DNA of 64,000 nt, taken from NCBI GenBank assembly GCA_025548565.1, contig JAJLPB010000005.1, positions 357,035 to 421,034 on the forward strand, written 5' to 3'. Positions 48,680 to 57,281 of this stretch are shown here, piece after piece; the stretch's first letter is position 1; the number at the start of each line of letters is the position of its first letter. Source of the DNA: Rugamonas sp. A1-17 (lineage in GTDB: Bacteria > Pseudomonadota > Gammaproteobacteria > Burkholderiales > Burkholderiaceae_D). The position numbers were made by a program, and so were the translations under genes. The notes under the pieces were generated by a model that did no database searches, was not told the origin of the DNA, and worked only from the letters and a program-made list of their open reading frames with translations.

Positions 48680-49534
48680 ATGAACCAACCAGACTGGAAC
48701 CACCTTCGCTACTTCCTCGCGCTGCACGACGCCGGCACGCTGAGCGGCGCCGCGCGCGCGGCCGGCGTCGAACACACCACCGTCGCGCGGCGTATCGATG
48801 CGCTGGAAGCGGCGCTGGCGGTGAAGCTGTTCGACCGCTTTCCCAAGGGCTGGTCGCTGACGGCGGCCGGCAAGGCGCTGGTGCCGCATGCGCGCATGAT
48901 GGAAGAGAGCCTGCATGGCCTGATGCGGGCGGCCAGCGGCGCCACCCAGTTGAACGGCAAGGTGCGGGTATCGGCGCCGCCGGCGCTGGCGGCCTACCTG
49001 TTGGCGCCGCGCCTGAAGCCAGCGCTATCGCGCCTGCCGGGCATCGAGATGGATTTACGTGGCGAGTCGCGCGAGACGGATCTGATGCGGCGCGAATCGG
49101 ACATCGCGCTGCGCTTCCGGCGCCCCGAAGCACCAGGGCTGGTGGTGCGGGCGCTGACGACGGTGGCTTATCGTTTGTATGCCAGTTCGGACTATCTGGC
49201 CGCGCGCACGCCGGAGCAGTGGGAGTTCGCCGGCTACGATGAACTGATGCAGGATACGCCGCAGCAGCAATGGCTGGAGAAGATACGCGACGGGCGCCGC
49301 TACTGCTTGCGTTCCAACGACTTGGGCGCCTTGTACCAGGCCACGCTGGCCGGCTGCGGCGTGGCGGTGCTGCCCGAGTATTTGGCCGCGATGCAGCGCG
49401 GCGGCCTGGCCGCCATCGACACGCCGGCCTGCCCGGTCAGGCGCAAGCTCTGGATCGTCATGCACGAAGACGTGCGCCGCGCCGCGCCGGTGCGCGCGGT
49501 GGCCGACGAATTGATCGCGTTGTTTACTTCCTAG
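48680..49534 (+). CDS. LysR-family transcriptional regulator
   Basis: The 284-residue protein has an N-terminal winged helix-turn-helix (FLALHDAGTLSGAARAAGVE, then TTVARRIDALEAAL) and a substrate-binding domain typical of short-subgroup LysR proteins. The start at 48680 gives the usual MNQPDWNHLRYFLAL; GTG 48665 would be an alternative. It is divergent from a secreted lipocalin-like gene. The inducer is unknown. Confidence 0.9.
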   Translation: MNQPDWNHLRYFLALHDAGTLSGAARAAGVEHTTVARRIDALEAALAVKLFDRFPKGWSLTAAGKALVPHARMMEESLHGLMRAASGATQLNGKVRVSAPPALAAYLLAPRLKPALSRLPGIEMDLRGESRETDLMRRESDIALRFRRPEAPGLVVRALTTVAYRLYASSDYLAARTPEQWEFAGYDELMQDTPQQQWLEKIRDGRRYCLRSNDLGALYQATLAGCGVAVLPEYLAAMQRGGLAAIDTPACPVRRKLWIVMHEDVRRAAPVRAVADELIALFTS

Positions 49535-50297
49535 GCACGACCTTGATCTCGTACAGCTTGGGCCACAGCTTGCCGGTGACGAACAGGCGCTTTTTCTCGG
49601 CGTCCCAGGCGATGCCGTTCATGACGTTTTCGCCGTTGAGACCTTTGCCTGCGGCCGGATACAGCTTGCCCAGGTCTATCCAGCCGGTGATCTTGCCGCT
49701 GGCCGGGTCGATGCGGGCGATGGTGTTGGTGTGCCACAGGTTGGCGTAGATTTCGTCGCCCACCACTTCCAGCTCGTTGACCTGGTCGACCGGGATGCCG
49801 TCCGCCGTGACCTTCACACGGCGCACTTCAAGAAATGTCTTGGGATCGAGGAAGCGCAGCGTGGCCGTGCCGTCGCTCATGATCAGTTCCTTGCCGTTCT
49901 GCGTCAGGCCCCAGCCTTCGCCCGGGTAGGCGAACTGGCCGCGCATCTCGAAGGTTGCGAGGTCGAACACGAAGCCGGTCTGCGTTTGCCAGGTCAGGCC
50001 GACCAAGGTGTCCTTCCAGACCGTCAGCCCCTCGCCGAAGTACTGCGGCGGGATATCCTTGGTTTGCAGGACCTTGCCGGTCTCCAGCTCCACCTTGCGG
50101 ATCGACGATTTGCCATTCAGGCCGGTGCTCTCGTACAGGAAGCCGTCGCGGTACAGCAGGCCTTCGGTGAAGGCTTGCGGATCGTGCGGATAGGTGTGGA
50201 CGATCTTGAAGTCGTAGGTCGGGATGGCGGCGAAGGCGCCGGCGGCGGCCGGCATCAATGCGAGGAGGAGCAGGGTCTTGGCGCGGTTTGTTTTCAC
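49524..50297 (-). CDS. Glutaminyl-peptide cyclotransferase (plant/bacterial type)
   Basis: The 257-residue secreted enzyme has a signal peptide (residues 1-24, ending AFA) and a beta-propeller of the plant-type glutaminyl cyclase family: HDPQAFTEGLLYRDGFLYES, GLNGKSSIR, WQTQTGFVFD and VNELEVVGDEIYANLW. It converts N-terminal glutamine to pyroglutamate. Its 3' end overlaps the convergent LysR gene by 11 bases, and its start codon shares one base with the stop of the upstream gene at 50297. Confidence 0.9.
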   Translation of the reverse strand: MKTNRAKTLLLLALMPAAAGAFAAIPTYDFKIVHTYPHDPQAFTEGLLYRDGFLYESTGLNGKSSIRKVELETGKVLQTKDIPPQYFGEGLTVWKDTLVGLTWQTQTGFVFDLATFEMRGQFAYPGEGWGLTQNGKELIMSDGTATLRFLDPKTFLEVRRVKVTADGIPVDQVNELEVVGDEIYANLWHTNTIARIDPASGKITGWIDLGKLYPAAGKGLNGENVMNGIAWDAEKKRLFVTGKLWPKLYEIKVVPRK

Positions 50298-51034
50298 TAT
50301 TCGGTCGCTGAGGAGTTTTCGAGTTCGATCATGGCGTCGAGCGTCGTGCCGGGGGCGTCAAGTTCCGCCTGGACGCAGGCGCGCGCTTCGGGCGACTGCA
50401 CCAGCGTCGCCGCCTGTGCGCGTGCCGCTTCCGCCGCAGCAGTATCGCCGCAGCCGGCCAGCAAGTCCAGTACCAGCGCCAGTTCGGTGACGTAGTTGTA
50501 CACCTCGGCCAGCAGCGCGGACATGCCAGCGGTGGTGAGCACATTCAGGCCGGCGCGCCGTTCGTTGAGCAGGGCGGCGGCCTGCGCCAGGTACTGCTCC
50601 GGGTGCGGAAAGTGGTGCCTGGCCAGCGCGTAGTCGCCGCAGACCATCAGCGACGGCAGCGCCGAGCGGGCGCATTGCGCGGCCAGCGCTTCCGGCAGTT
50701 GCTGGAACAGGTGCCAGGTGTTTTGCAGGTCGCCCAGTTTGTCGTTGATGGCGCGGATGTCGTTGAACAGCGCTGCGGCGTCGGCGTCGCCGGTTTTCGC
50801 CAGCAGGCGCTGGCTGTCGCGGTCGCGCAGCTCGACCAGCGCGTGGCGCGCCGGCAGGTGCTCTTCCGCCAACTTGGCCCAGGCGCTCAGGATGTAGGAA
50901 AGGCGCAGCGACGCGCTGTCGGCATCGGCCGCGCTGGCGTCGAACAGCCAGATATAGTCGGCCAGCGCGCTATCGAAGGCGCCCTCGGAGTGGGCCTTCC
51001 ACGCGCGTTGCAGTACTTCTTGAACAGTGTCCAT
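50297..51034 (-). CDS. Hypothetical helical-repeat protein
   Basis: The 245-residue soluble protein is almost entirely helical and TPR-like: VLQRAWKAHSEGAFDSALAD, then repeated helix pairs through LLAEVYNYVTELALVLDLLA. It lacks signal peptide, membrane segment and catalytic motif. Its stop overlaps the start of the glutaminyl cyclotransferase gene by one base, so they are probably co-transcribed. Function unknown; a protein-protein adaptor is a plausible inference. Confidence 0.72.
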   Translation of the reverse strand: MDTVQEVLQRAWKAHSEGAFDSALADYIWLFDASAADADSASLRLSYILSAWAKLAEEHLPARHALVELRDRDSQRLLAKTGDADAAALFNDIRAINDKLGDLQNTWHLFQQLPEALAAQCARSALPSLMVCGDYALARHHFPHPEQYLAQAAALLNERRAGLNVLTTAGMSALLAEVYNYVTELALVLDLLAGCGDTAAAEAARAQAATLVQSPEARACVQAELDAPGTTLDAMIELENSSATE

Positions 51035-51073
51035 CGCTACCTCGGTTGGTGTGTATGGACATTCTATTACGGA

Positions 51074-51835
51074 TCAGGCGCGCAGTTGCTCTGCAGTTGA
51101 AGGGAGTTGGCGGTGTTCTATGTTCTGGTGGGAGCGGGTGGTCATCGCTTCGCCCAGCATGACCAGCACCGGTCCGTGGGCGGCGCCCAGGCCCCGCGCC
51201 AGCGAGGCGACGGTCAGGCGGCGGATCCGCTGGTCCGGCCGGCTGCAGTTTTCGATGACGACCACCGGCGTGTCGGGACGGCGGCCCTGCGCCAGCAGGC
51301 GCTCCGCCGTGGCGATGGCTTCGCGGCCGCCCATGTACTGCACCAGCGTGTCGGTGTCCGGGATGGCGTCGTGCGTGGAATGCTCCGGCGCGGTGGAGGA
51401 GGTGAAGAAGGCGACGCTGCGCGCGACGCCGCGCTTGGTCAGCGGCTGCTTGCTGGCCGCCGCCGCAGCCAGCGCGGTGGTGATGCCGGGGACCACTTCG
51501 ACTTCAATACCGGCTTCTTCGAGCGCGCGCAGTTCCTCGTCGGCGCGGCCGAACAGCATCGGGTCGCCGCCCTTGAGGCGCACCACCAGCGGCACCTTGT
51601 GCGCGTAGTCGACCATCTGTTTGTTGATGAACTGCTGCGCGGCCGACAGCTGGCCGTAGCGTTTACCGACCAGGATTTTTTCAGCTTGAGGGCACAGTTC
51701 CAGCATCTCCGCGGTCACGAGCGCGTCGTGCAGCACCACGTCGGCTTGCGCCAGCAGGCGCGCGCCGCGCAGCGTGATCAGGTCCTGGGCGCCGGGGCCG
51801 GCGCCGATCAGGTAGACTTTTCCGCGGGAAGACAC
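51074..51835 (-). CDS. cobA: Uroporphyrinogen-III C-methyltransferase (SUMT)
   Basis: The 253-residue methyltransferase converts uroporphyrinogen III to precorrin-2 with SAM. Motifs visible are VYLIGAGPGAQDLITLRGA at the SAM site, VVRLKGGDPMLFGR and the VVPGITTALAAAA region. It is the stand-alone form without the CysG dehydrogenase/chelatase domain. It is last in cysI-DUF934-cysH-cysD-cysN-cobA, 4 bases after cysN, supplying siroheme precursor for CysI. Confidence 0.94.
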   Translation of the reverse strand: MSSRGKVYLIGAGPGAQDLITLRGARLLAQADVVLHDALVTAEMLELCPQAEKILVGKRYGQLSAAQQFINKQMVDYAHKVPLVVRLKGGDPMLFGRADEELRALEEAGIEVEVVPGITTALAAAAASKQPLTKRGVARSVAFFTSSTAPEHSTHDAIPDTDTLVQYMGGREAIATAERLLAQGRRPDTPVVVIENCSRPDQRIRRLTVASLARGLGAAHGPVLVMLGEAMTTRSHQNIEHRQLPSTAEQLRA

Positions 51836-51839
51836 AGGC

Positions 51840-53159
51840 TTACTCGCCGAGACGGATCATGCCCGCCGCCACCGTCTGGTGCGTGACTTCATCGATCAGG
51901 ATGAAGGCGCCGGTCGCGCGGATGTCGTCATAGGCGTCGGCCGCCAGCGGCTGCTGCACGGTCAGGCCGATGCGCGCGATGTCGTTCAGCTTCAGGCCGT
52001 CGGCGCTGTGGCGTTCCTGCGTGTTGATGTCCAACAGCGAGTCGATGCCGGTGATCTTGGCCGAGGTCTGCTTGGTGCCGTGCTTGATCCAGTACTTGCG
52101 GCGCTGGTCCAGCGGTTCGTCCGACATCCAGCACACGTCCGCCTTCAACTGCTTGAGCAGGGTGGCAGGCTGCGTCGCACTGGCCAGCAAATCGCCGCGC
52201 GAGATGTCCAGGTATTCGTTGAGCAGCAGCGTGACCGATTGGCCGACCACCGCCGACTGATGCGAACCTTCCAGCGTGACGATGTCCTTGACGGTCGCGC
52301 TCTGGCCGGATGGCTGCACCACCAGCTTGTCGCCGACCGATACCTTGCCGGCTTCGATGCGGCCCATGTAGCCGCGGAAGTCGTTGGCTTCGTGGCCGTT
52401 GTGGCGCGCCACCAGCTGCACCGGGAAGCGGAACGGCGCGTTGTGCGATTCTTCGTAGACGGACAGCGATTCGAGCAGCTCGATCAGCGTCGGGCCCTTG
52501 TACCAGCTCAGTTTCTCGCTGGCGTCGACCACGTTGTCGCCGGTCAGGGCGGACAGCGGAATCGGCGTGATGTCCTTCAGGCCCAGGCTCGCGGCGAATT
52601 CGCCGTAGGCCTTGACGATGCGGTCGTAGATGGCCTGGTCGTAGTTCACCAGGTCCATCTTGTTGACGGCGACGATCACGTGCTCGATCTGCAGCAGGTG
52701 GGCGATGGTCGAGTGGCGCTTGGTCTGGATCAGCAGGTCCACGCCGCCGTCCTCGCGCAGCTTCACTTTCGACACGTCGATCAGGATGATGACGGCATCG
52801 GCGGTCGAGGCGCCGGTCACCATGTTGCGGGTGTACTGCTCGTGGCCCGGGGTGTCGGCGATGATGAACTTGCGTTTGGGCGTGGCGAAGTAGCGGTAGG
52901 CCACGTCGATGGTGATGCCCTGTTCGCGTTCGGCTTCCAGGCCGTCGGTCAGCAGCGACAGGTCGACCGCTTCGCCGACGGTGCGCTTATGCTTGGAGCG
53001 CGACATGGCGTCCAGCTGGTCGGCGAAGATGCCTTTGCTGTCGAACAGCAGGCGGCCGATCAGCGTGGATTTGCCGTCGTCGACGGAACCGGCGGTGATG
53101 AAGCGCAGCAGTCCGCGCTCGGTCAGGTTTTCGGAGGTGTTATCAATACGAGCGTTCAT
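51840..53159 (-). CDS. cysN: Sulfate adenylyltransferase subunit 1, GTPase
   Basis: The 439-residue GTPase subunit of ATP sulfurylase couples GTP hydrolysis to APS formation. GTPase motifs are GSVDDGKSTLIGRL (G1), DTPGHEQYTRNM (G3) and NKMDLV (G4), with EF-Tu-like domains after residue 230. It lacks a C-terminal APS kinase (CysC) domain, which fits the APS-type reductase encoded upstream. Its first base is shared with the last base of cysD, so translation is coupled. Confidence 0.96.
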   Translation of the reverse strand: MNARIDNTSENLTERGLLRFITAGSVDDGKSTLIGRLLFDSKGIFADQLDAMSRSKHKRTVGEAVDLSLLTDGLEAEREQGITIDVAYRYFATPKRKFIIADTPGHEQYTRNMVTGASTADAVIILIDVSKVKLREDGGVDLLIQTKRHSTIAHLLQIEHVIVAVNKMDLVNYDQAIYDRIVKAYGEFAASLGLKDITPIPLSALTGDNVVDASEKLSWYKGPTLIELLESLSVYEESHNAPFRFPVQLVARHNGHEANDFRGYMGRIEAGKVSVGDKLVVQPSGQSATVKDIVTLEGSHQSAVVGQSVTLLLNEYLDISRGDLLASATQPATLLKQLKADVCWMSDEPLDQRRKYWIKHGTKQTSAKITGIDSLLDINTQERHSADGLKLNDIARIGLTVQQPLAADAYDDIRATGAFILIDEVTHQTVAAGMIRLGE

Positions 53160-54091
53160 CAGAAGTATCCTGCTTTTTTACGTTTTTCCATCGATGCTTC
53201 GGAGGTCTGGTCGTCCATCCGGGTGGCGCCGCGTTCGGTGATTTGCGTGACCGCGGTTTCGGCGATGATCTGCTCCACCGTGGCAGCATCCGACGACACC
53301 GGGCAGGTGCACGAGATGTCGCCGACGGTGCGGAAACGCACCACTTGGGTCTCGACGGTTTCGCCTTCGCGCGCCGGGGTCAGGTCGGTCAGCGGCACCA
53401 GAAGGCCGTTGCGCGGAATGACCTGGCGTTCGTGGGCGAAGTAGATCGGCGGCAGTTCCAGCTTTTCGCGGGCGATGTACTGCCACACATCGAGCTCGGT
53501 CCAGTTCGAGATCGGGAACACGCGCATGTTCTCGCCCGGATGGACGCGGGTGTTATACAGGTCCCACAATTCCGGGCGCTGCGATTTGGGATCCCACTGG
53601 CCGAATTCGTCGCGGAAGGAGAAGATGCGCTCCTTGGCGCGGGCCTTCTCTTCGTCGCGGCGGGCGCCGCCGATGCAGGCGTCGAAGCCGTGTGCGGCGA
53701 TGGTTTCCAGCAGCGTGACCGCCTGCGCGGCGTTGCGCGAATCGGTCTGCGGATTACGCAGGCGCACCGTGCCTTTTTTGATCGACTCTTCCACCGAGCC
53801 GACGATCAGGCGTTCGCCCAGTTCGGCCACGCGCTTGTCGCGGAAGGTGATGACTTCCTCGAAATTGTGGCCGGTGTCGACGTGCACCAGCGGGAAGGGG
53901 AATTTACCGGGGCGGAAAGCCTTCTCCGCGATGCGCAGCAGGACCACCGAGTCCTTACCGCCCGAGAACAGCAGGGCGGGGTTGCTGCATTCGGCCGCCA
54001 CTTCGCGCATGATGTGGATCGCTTCCGATTCCAGGGCGTCGAGGTGGCGCGCGTTGACGTGCGCGGCGTGGTTTTCAACTATAGCGTTCAT
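53159..54091 (-). CDS. cysD: Sulfate adenylyltransferase subunit 2
   Basis: The 310-residue catalytic subunit forms adenosine 5'-phosphosulfate from ATP and sulfate. It is a PP-loop enzyme: LLFSGGKDSVVLLRIA near residue 43, PLVHVDTGHNFEEVI and GARRDEEKARAKERIFSFRD. The C terminus ends KRKKAGYF as in the family. It sits between cysH and cysN, with a 35-base gap to cysH. Confidence 0.96.
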   Translation of the reverse strand: MNAIVENHAAHVNARHLDALESEAIHIMREVAAECSNPALLFSGGKDSVVLLRIAEKAFRPGKFPFPLVHVDTGHNFEEVITFRDKRVAELGERLIVGSVEESIKKGTVRLRNPQTDSRNAAQAVTLLETIAAHGFDACIGGARRDEEKARAKERIFSFRDEFGQWDPKSQRPELWDLYNTRVHPGENMRVFPISNWTELDVWQYIAREKLELPPIYFAHERQVIPRNGLLVPLTDLTPAREGETVETQVVRFRTVGDISCTCPVSSDAATVEQIIAETAVTQITERGATRMDDQTSEASMEKRKKAGYF

Positions 54092-54126
54092 GGACTATGC
54101 CTATTCTTTTGTGGGGCGCTTGCTAA

Positions 54127-54846
54127 TCAAGCTGCCACGGATTTAATGCGTATCAGTTTGCCGTCGACCATGTGCAGGCCGCATTCCTTCGAGTCCGGAT
54201 TCTCCCACCACCAGCGGCCAGCGCGGACGTCTTCGCCCGGTTCGATGGCGCGCGTGCAGGGTGCGCAGCCGATCGATGGATAGCCCTGATCGTGCAGTGC
54301 ATTGTACGGCACGTTATTGTCGCGGATGTAGTTCCAGACGTCCTGCTCCGACCAGTCGGCCAGCGGATTAAACTTGGTCATCAGGTGCGCCGGATCGTCC
54401 TCCTCCACCATCAGCGAGGTGCGGGTGGCCGATTGCGCGCGGCGCTGGCCGGTCACCCATGCCTTGTTGCCGGCCAGGGCGCGGCCCAGCGGCTCGACCT
54501 TGCGGATGCGGCAGCACTCGCGGCGCATCTCGACGCTGTCGTAAAAAGCGTTCAGGCCATTCTGCGCGACGTAGGCGTCGACCGCCTCCGGCTGCGGCTT
54601 GTACAGCGCGATCTCGTAGCCGTCGTAGTGCTCCTTCACGCGGTCCAGCATGGCCAGCGTTTCAGGATGCAGGCGTCCGGTTTCAAGCGAGAAGATGCCG
54701 ATATCCAGTTTGGATTTCAGGATCAAATCGGTCAGCACCATGTCTTCGGCCGCCAGGCTGGAGGCGAAGACCGCCGGACTGTGGTCCTTGACGATGCGGT
54801 CCAGCGTGGCGCGGGTGTCCGCAATCAGCTTGTTCATGTCGCTCAT
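54127..54846 (-). CDS. cysH: APS-type assimilatory sulfate reductase
   Basis: The 239-residue reductase makes sulfite. It has the PP-loop-like FASSLAAEDMVLTDLI and the two cysteine pairs of the [4Fe-4S] APS reductases: ECCRIRKVEPL near residue 120 and GCAPCTRAI near 205. The catalytic ECGLH is at the C terminus. This signature indicates the adenylyl-sulfate substrate rather than PAPS, and no cysC is present. ATG 54846 is preceded by GGGAGCGG. It starts 10 bases after the DUF934 gene. Confidence 0.94.
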   Translation of the reverse strand: MSDMNKLIADTRATLDRIVKDHSPAVFASSLAAEDMVLTDLILKSKLDIGIFSLETGRLHPETLAMLDRVKEHYDGYEIALYKPQPEAVDAYVAQNGLNAFYDSVEMRRECCRIRKVEPLGRALAGNKAWVTGQRRAQSATRTSLMVEEDDPAHLMTKFNPLADWSEQDVWNYIRDNNVPYNALHDQGYPSIGCAPCTRAIEPGEDVRAGRWWWENPDSKECGLHMVDGKLIRIKSVAA

Positions 54847-54856
54847 CGCCGCTCCC

Positions 54857-55444
54857 TCAGATGCCGAAGCCGTCGTTGTTGGCGCCGACGCCGACATTGC
54901 GGGCGTGGCGGCGGAACAGCGGCACCTTCTGGTCCACCGACGCCTGGTAGGTCTCCGAGAAATCGGACAGGCCTTTCAGCGCTTCGTGGATGCTGCGGTC
55001 CGGACGCGTGGCGTAGGCGTTGAAGCCGACGCGCCGCATCGAGAACAGCTGGTCGCGCAGCACGTCGCCGATGGCGCGCAGTTCGCCGGTCCAGCCCAGG
55101 CGGGTGCGCAGGTTGTAGGCGATCGAGTAGCCGCGGCCATCGGTGAATTTAGGGAAGTCGACGGCGATCAGCGCGAGCTTGGACAGGTCGTCCTTCAGCG
55201 CTTCCGGGCGTTCGTCGCTGGCGATCCAGACGCCGATCTCGCCGGCGGCGGCGCGCGCGGCCAGCAGCTCGCGCTGCACCAGCCAGAGGCTCAGCGGAAC
55301 GATGAATTTACCCGCCGGGACGGCGACGGTGGCCGGGTCGTGCTTGGGCGCGCCGTCGACCGGTTCGGCCAGGCGCAGCACCTGCCAGTCGTCTTCGACG
55401 ATTTCATGGCCCTTGATGATCAGGTTTTTCACTGCTTCAGACAT
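54857..55444 (-). CDS. DUF934 protein of the sulfate assimilation operon
   Basis: The 195-residue protein belongs to DUF934, regularly encoded between sulfite reductase and cysH in beta- and alphaproteobacteria. FPKFTDGRGYSIAYNLRTRL and GELRAIGDVLRDQLFSMRR are typical of the family. It may pass electrons or assist CysI; the role is unproven. ATG 55444 has GGAGAGG 6 bases upstream, better than ATG 55450, and overlaps the cysI stop by 8 bases. Confidence 0.92.
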   Translation of the reverse strand: MSEAVKNLIIKGHEIVEDDWQVLRLAEPVDGAPKHDPATVAVPAGKFIVPLSLWLVQRELLAARAAAGEIGVWIASDERPEALKDDLSKLALIAVDFPKFTDGRGYSIAYNLRTRLGWTGELRAIGDVLRDQLFSMRRVGFNAYATRPDRSIHEALKGLSDFSETYQASVDQKVPLFRRHARNVGVGANNDGFGI

Positions 55445-57128
55445 ATTCATCCTCTCCAACCAGGCGACCGGCTTCGACGATCGGCGTGGCGTACACAAAT
55501 TCCTTGAACGGCGCGACGCCCAGGCGCTGCGCGCAGTCGGCGAACGACTCGCCTTCGTAGCGGTCGCGCACATACACTTGCAGCAGGCGGCCTATCACTT
55601 CCGGCATCTGCAGCGCGGAGAACGACGGTCCGATGATCTTGCCGATGGCGGCGTTGTTGCCCTGCGCGCCGCCGATCGACACTTGATACCATTCGCTGCC
55701 GTCCTTGTCGACCCCCAGCACGCCGATGCTGCCGACGTGGTGGTGGCCGCAGGCGTTGATGCAGCCGGAGATATTCAGTTCGATCTCGCCGATGTCATGC
55801 TGGAAGTCGATATTGTCGAAGCGTTCCGCGATGGCGGCGGCGATCGGCAGCGACTTGGCGTTGGCCAGCGAGCAGAAGTCGCCGCCGGGGCAGCAGATCA
55901 TGTCGGTCAGCAGGCCGATGTTCGGCGTGGCCAGGCCCTTGGCCTTGATCTGTTCCCACAGCGTGTACAACTGCGACTGCTCGACGTCGGCCAGTATGAT
56001 GTTCTGCTCGTGCGTGACGCGCAGTTCGCCGAAGCTGTAGCGGTCGGCCAGGTCGGCCATGAAGTCCATCTGCTCGGCGGTGGCGTCGCCCGGCGGCACG
56101 CCGGTCTTCTTCAGCGACAGTACCACGGCGGCGTAGCCGGGCTGCTTGTGCGGCTTGACGTTGCGGTTGACCCAGTTGGCGAAAGCCTTGTTGCCGGCGT
56201 GCGCCGCGACCACGTCGCTGTCGTCCAGCTGCTTGTAGGCGGGCGGCTGGAAGTAGTCGATCACGCGCTGCATCTCTTCGACCGTCAGCGTTTCCGGGCC
56301 GTCCTTCAGGTCGGCCCATTCGGCTTCGACCTGGCGGGTGAATTCCTCGACGCCGATGGCCTTCAGCAGGATCTTGATGCGGGCCTTGTACTTGTTGTCG
56401 CGGCGGCCGTACTGGTTATACACGCGCATCACGGCTTCGGTGTAGGTCAGCAGGTGCTGCCATGGCAGGAACTCGCGGATCACGCTGCCCAGGATCGGGG
56501 TGCGGCCCATGCCGCCACCGGCCATGAACTTGAAGCCGATCTCGCCGGCGTCGTTGCGCACCACGGTCAGGCCGATGTCGTGCACCGCGATGGCGGCGCG
56601 GTCTTCGACGGCGCCGTTGATGGCGACCTTGAACTTGCGCGGCAGGGCGATGAATTCAGGGTGGAAGGTGGACCACTGGCGCAGCACCTCGGCGTACGGA
56701 CGCGGATCGATGATCTCGTCGGCGGCCACGCCGGCGAACGGGTCGGAAGTGGTGTTGCGGATGCAGTTGCCCGAGGTCTGGATGGCGTGCATCTCCACCG
56801 AGGCCAGGTCGGTCAGGATGTCCGGGGTCTGTTCCAGCTCGATCCAGTTGAACTGGATGTTCTGGCGGGTGGTGAAGTGGCCATAGCCACGGTCGTACTT
56901 GCGGGCGATCTGCGCGAACATGCGCATTTGCTTCGATGCCAGCAGGCCGTACGGCACGGCGATGCGTAGCATGTAGGCGTGGCGCTGCATGTACAGGCCA
57001 TTTTGCAGGCGCAGCGGCAGGAATTCGGCTTCGGTCAGCTCATCGGACAGACGGCGGCGCACCTGGTCCCGGTACTGGGCGATGCGTTCGCGGACGATGA
57101 GATGGTCATATTGGTCGTATTGATACAT
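55437..57128 (-). CDS. cysI: Sulfite reductase (nitrite/sulfite reductase hemoprotein)
   Basis: The 563-residue siroheme and [4Fe-4S] enzyme reduces sulfite to sulfide. Cluster ligands are in MICCPGGDFCSLANAK and SGCINACGHHHVG; the siroheme region TTRQNIQFNWIELE lies near residue 85 and MAGGGMGRTP in the second lobe. No cysJ flavoprotein gene is next to it, so electrons probably come from ferredoxin or the DUF934 protein. It is first in the operon, divergent from a CysB-type regulator. Confidence 0.94.
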   Translation of the reverse strand: MYQYDQYDHLIVRERIAQYRDQVRRRLSDELTEAEFLPLRLQNGLYMQRHAYMLRIAVPYGLLASKQMRMFAQIARKYDRGYGHFTTRQNIQFNWIELEQTPDILTDLASVEMHAIQTSGNCIRNTTSDPFAGVAADEIIDPRPYAEVLRQWSTFHPEFIALPRKFKVAINGAVEDRAAIAVHDIGLTVVRNDAGEIGFKFMAGGGMGRTPILGSVIREFLPWQHLLTYTEAVMRVYNQYGRRDNKYKARIKILLKAIGVEEFTRQVEAEWADLKDGPETLTVEEMQRVIDYFQPPAYKQLDDSDVVAAHAGNKAFANWVNRNVKPHKQPGYAAVVLSLKKTGVPPGDATAEQMDFMADLADRYSFGELRVTHEQNIILADVEQSQLYTLWEQIKAKGLATPNIGLLTDMICCPGGDFCSLANAKSLPIAAAIAERFDNIDFQHDIGEIELNISGCINACGHHHVGSIGVLGVDKDGSEWYQVSIGGAQGNNAAIGKIIGPSFSALQMPEVIGRLLQVYVRDRYEGESFADCAQRLGVAPFKEFVYATPIVEAGRLVGEDEYV

Positions 57129-57188
57129 ATTCTTCCTAGATAGTCGCTTGCTAGAACCCCCAAACTAGCGCTAATAGTAATAAACTTC

Positions 57189-57218
57189 GTCTTTATTCCA
57201 TACGACTTAGTCTTTATT
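57189..57218. promoter_or_regulatory. Two GTCTTTATT repeats in the cysI/cysB-type divergent region
   Basis: GTCTTTATT occurs at 57189-57197 and 57210-57218, exactly 21 bases apart (two helical turns). It lies in the AT-rich 153-base gap between cysI and the CysB-type regulator. It is a candidate regulator site in front of the cys operon. The promoter itself is not clear. Confidence 0.5.
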
Positions 57219-57281
57219 TGCTTATATACGTATTGGGTATAAGCATGCACGTTAATAATTTATGATGGGCCTGGACCTGCA

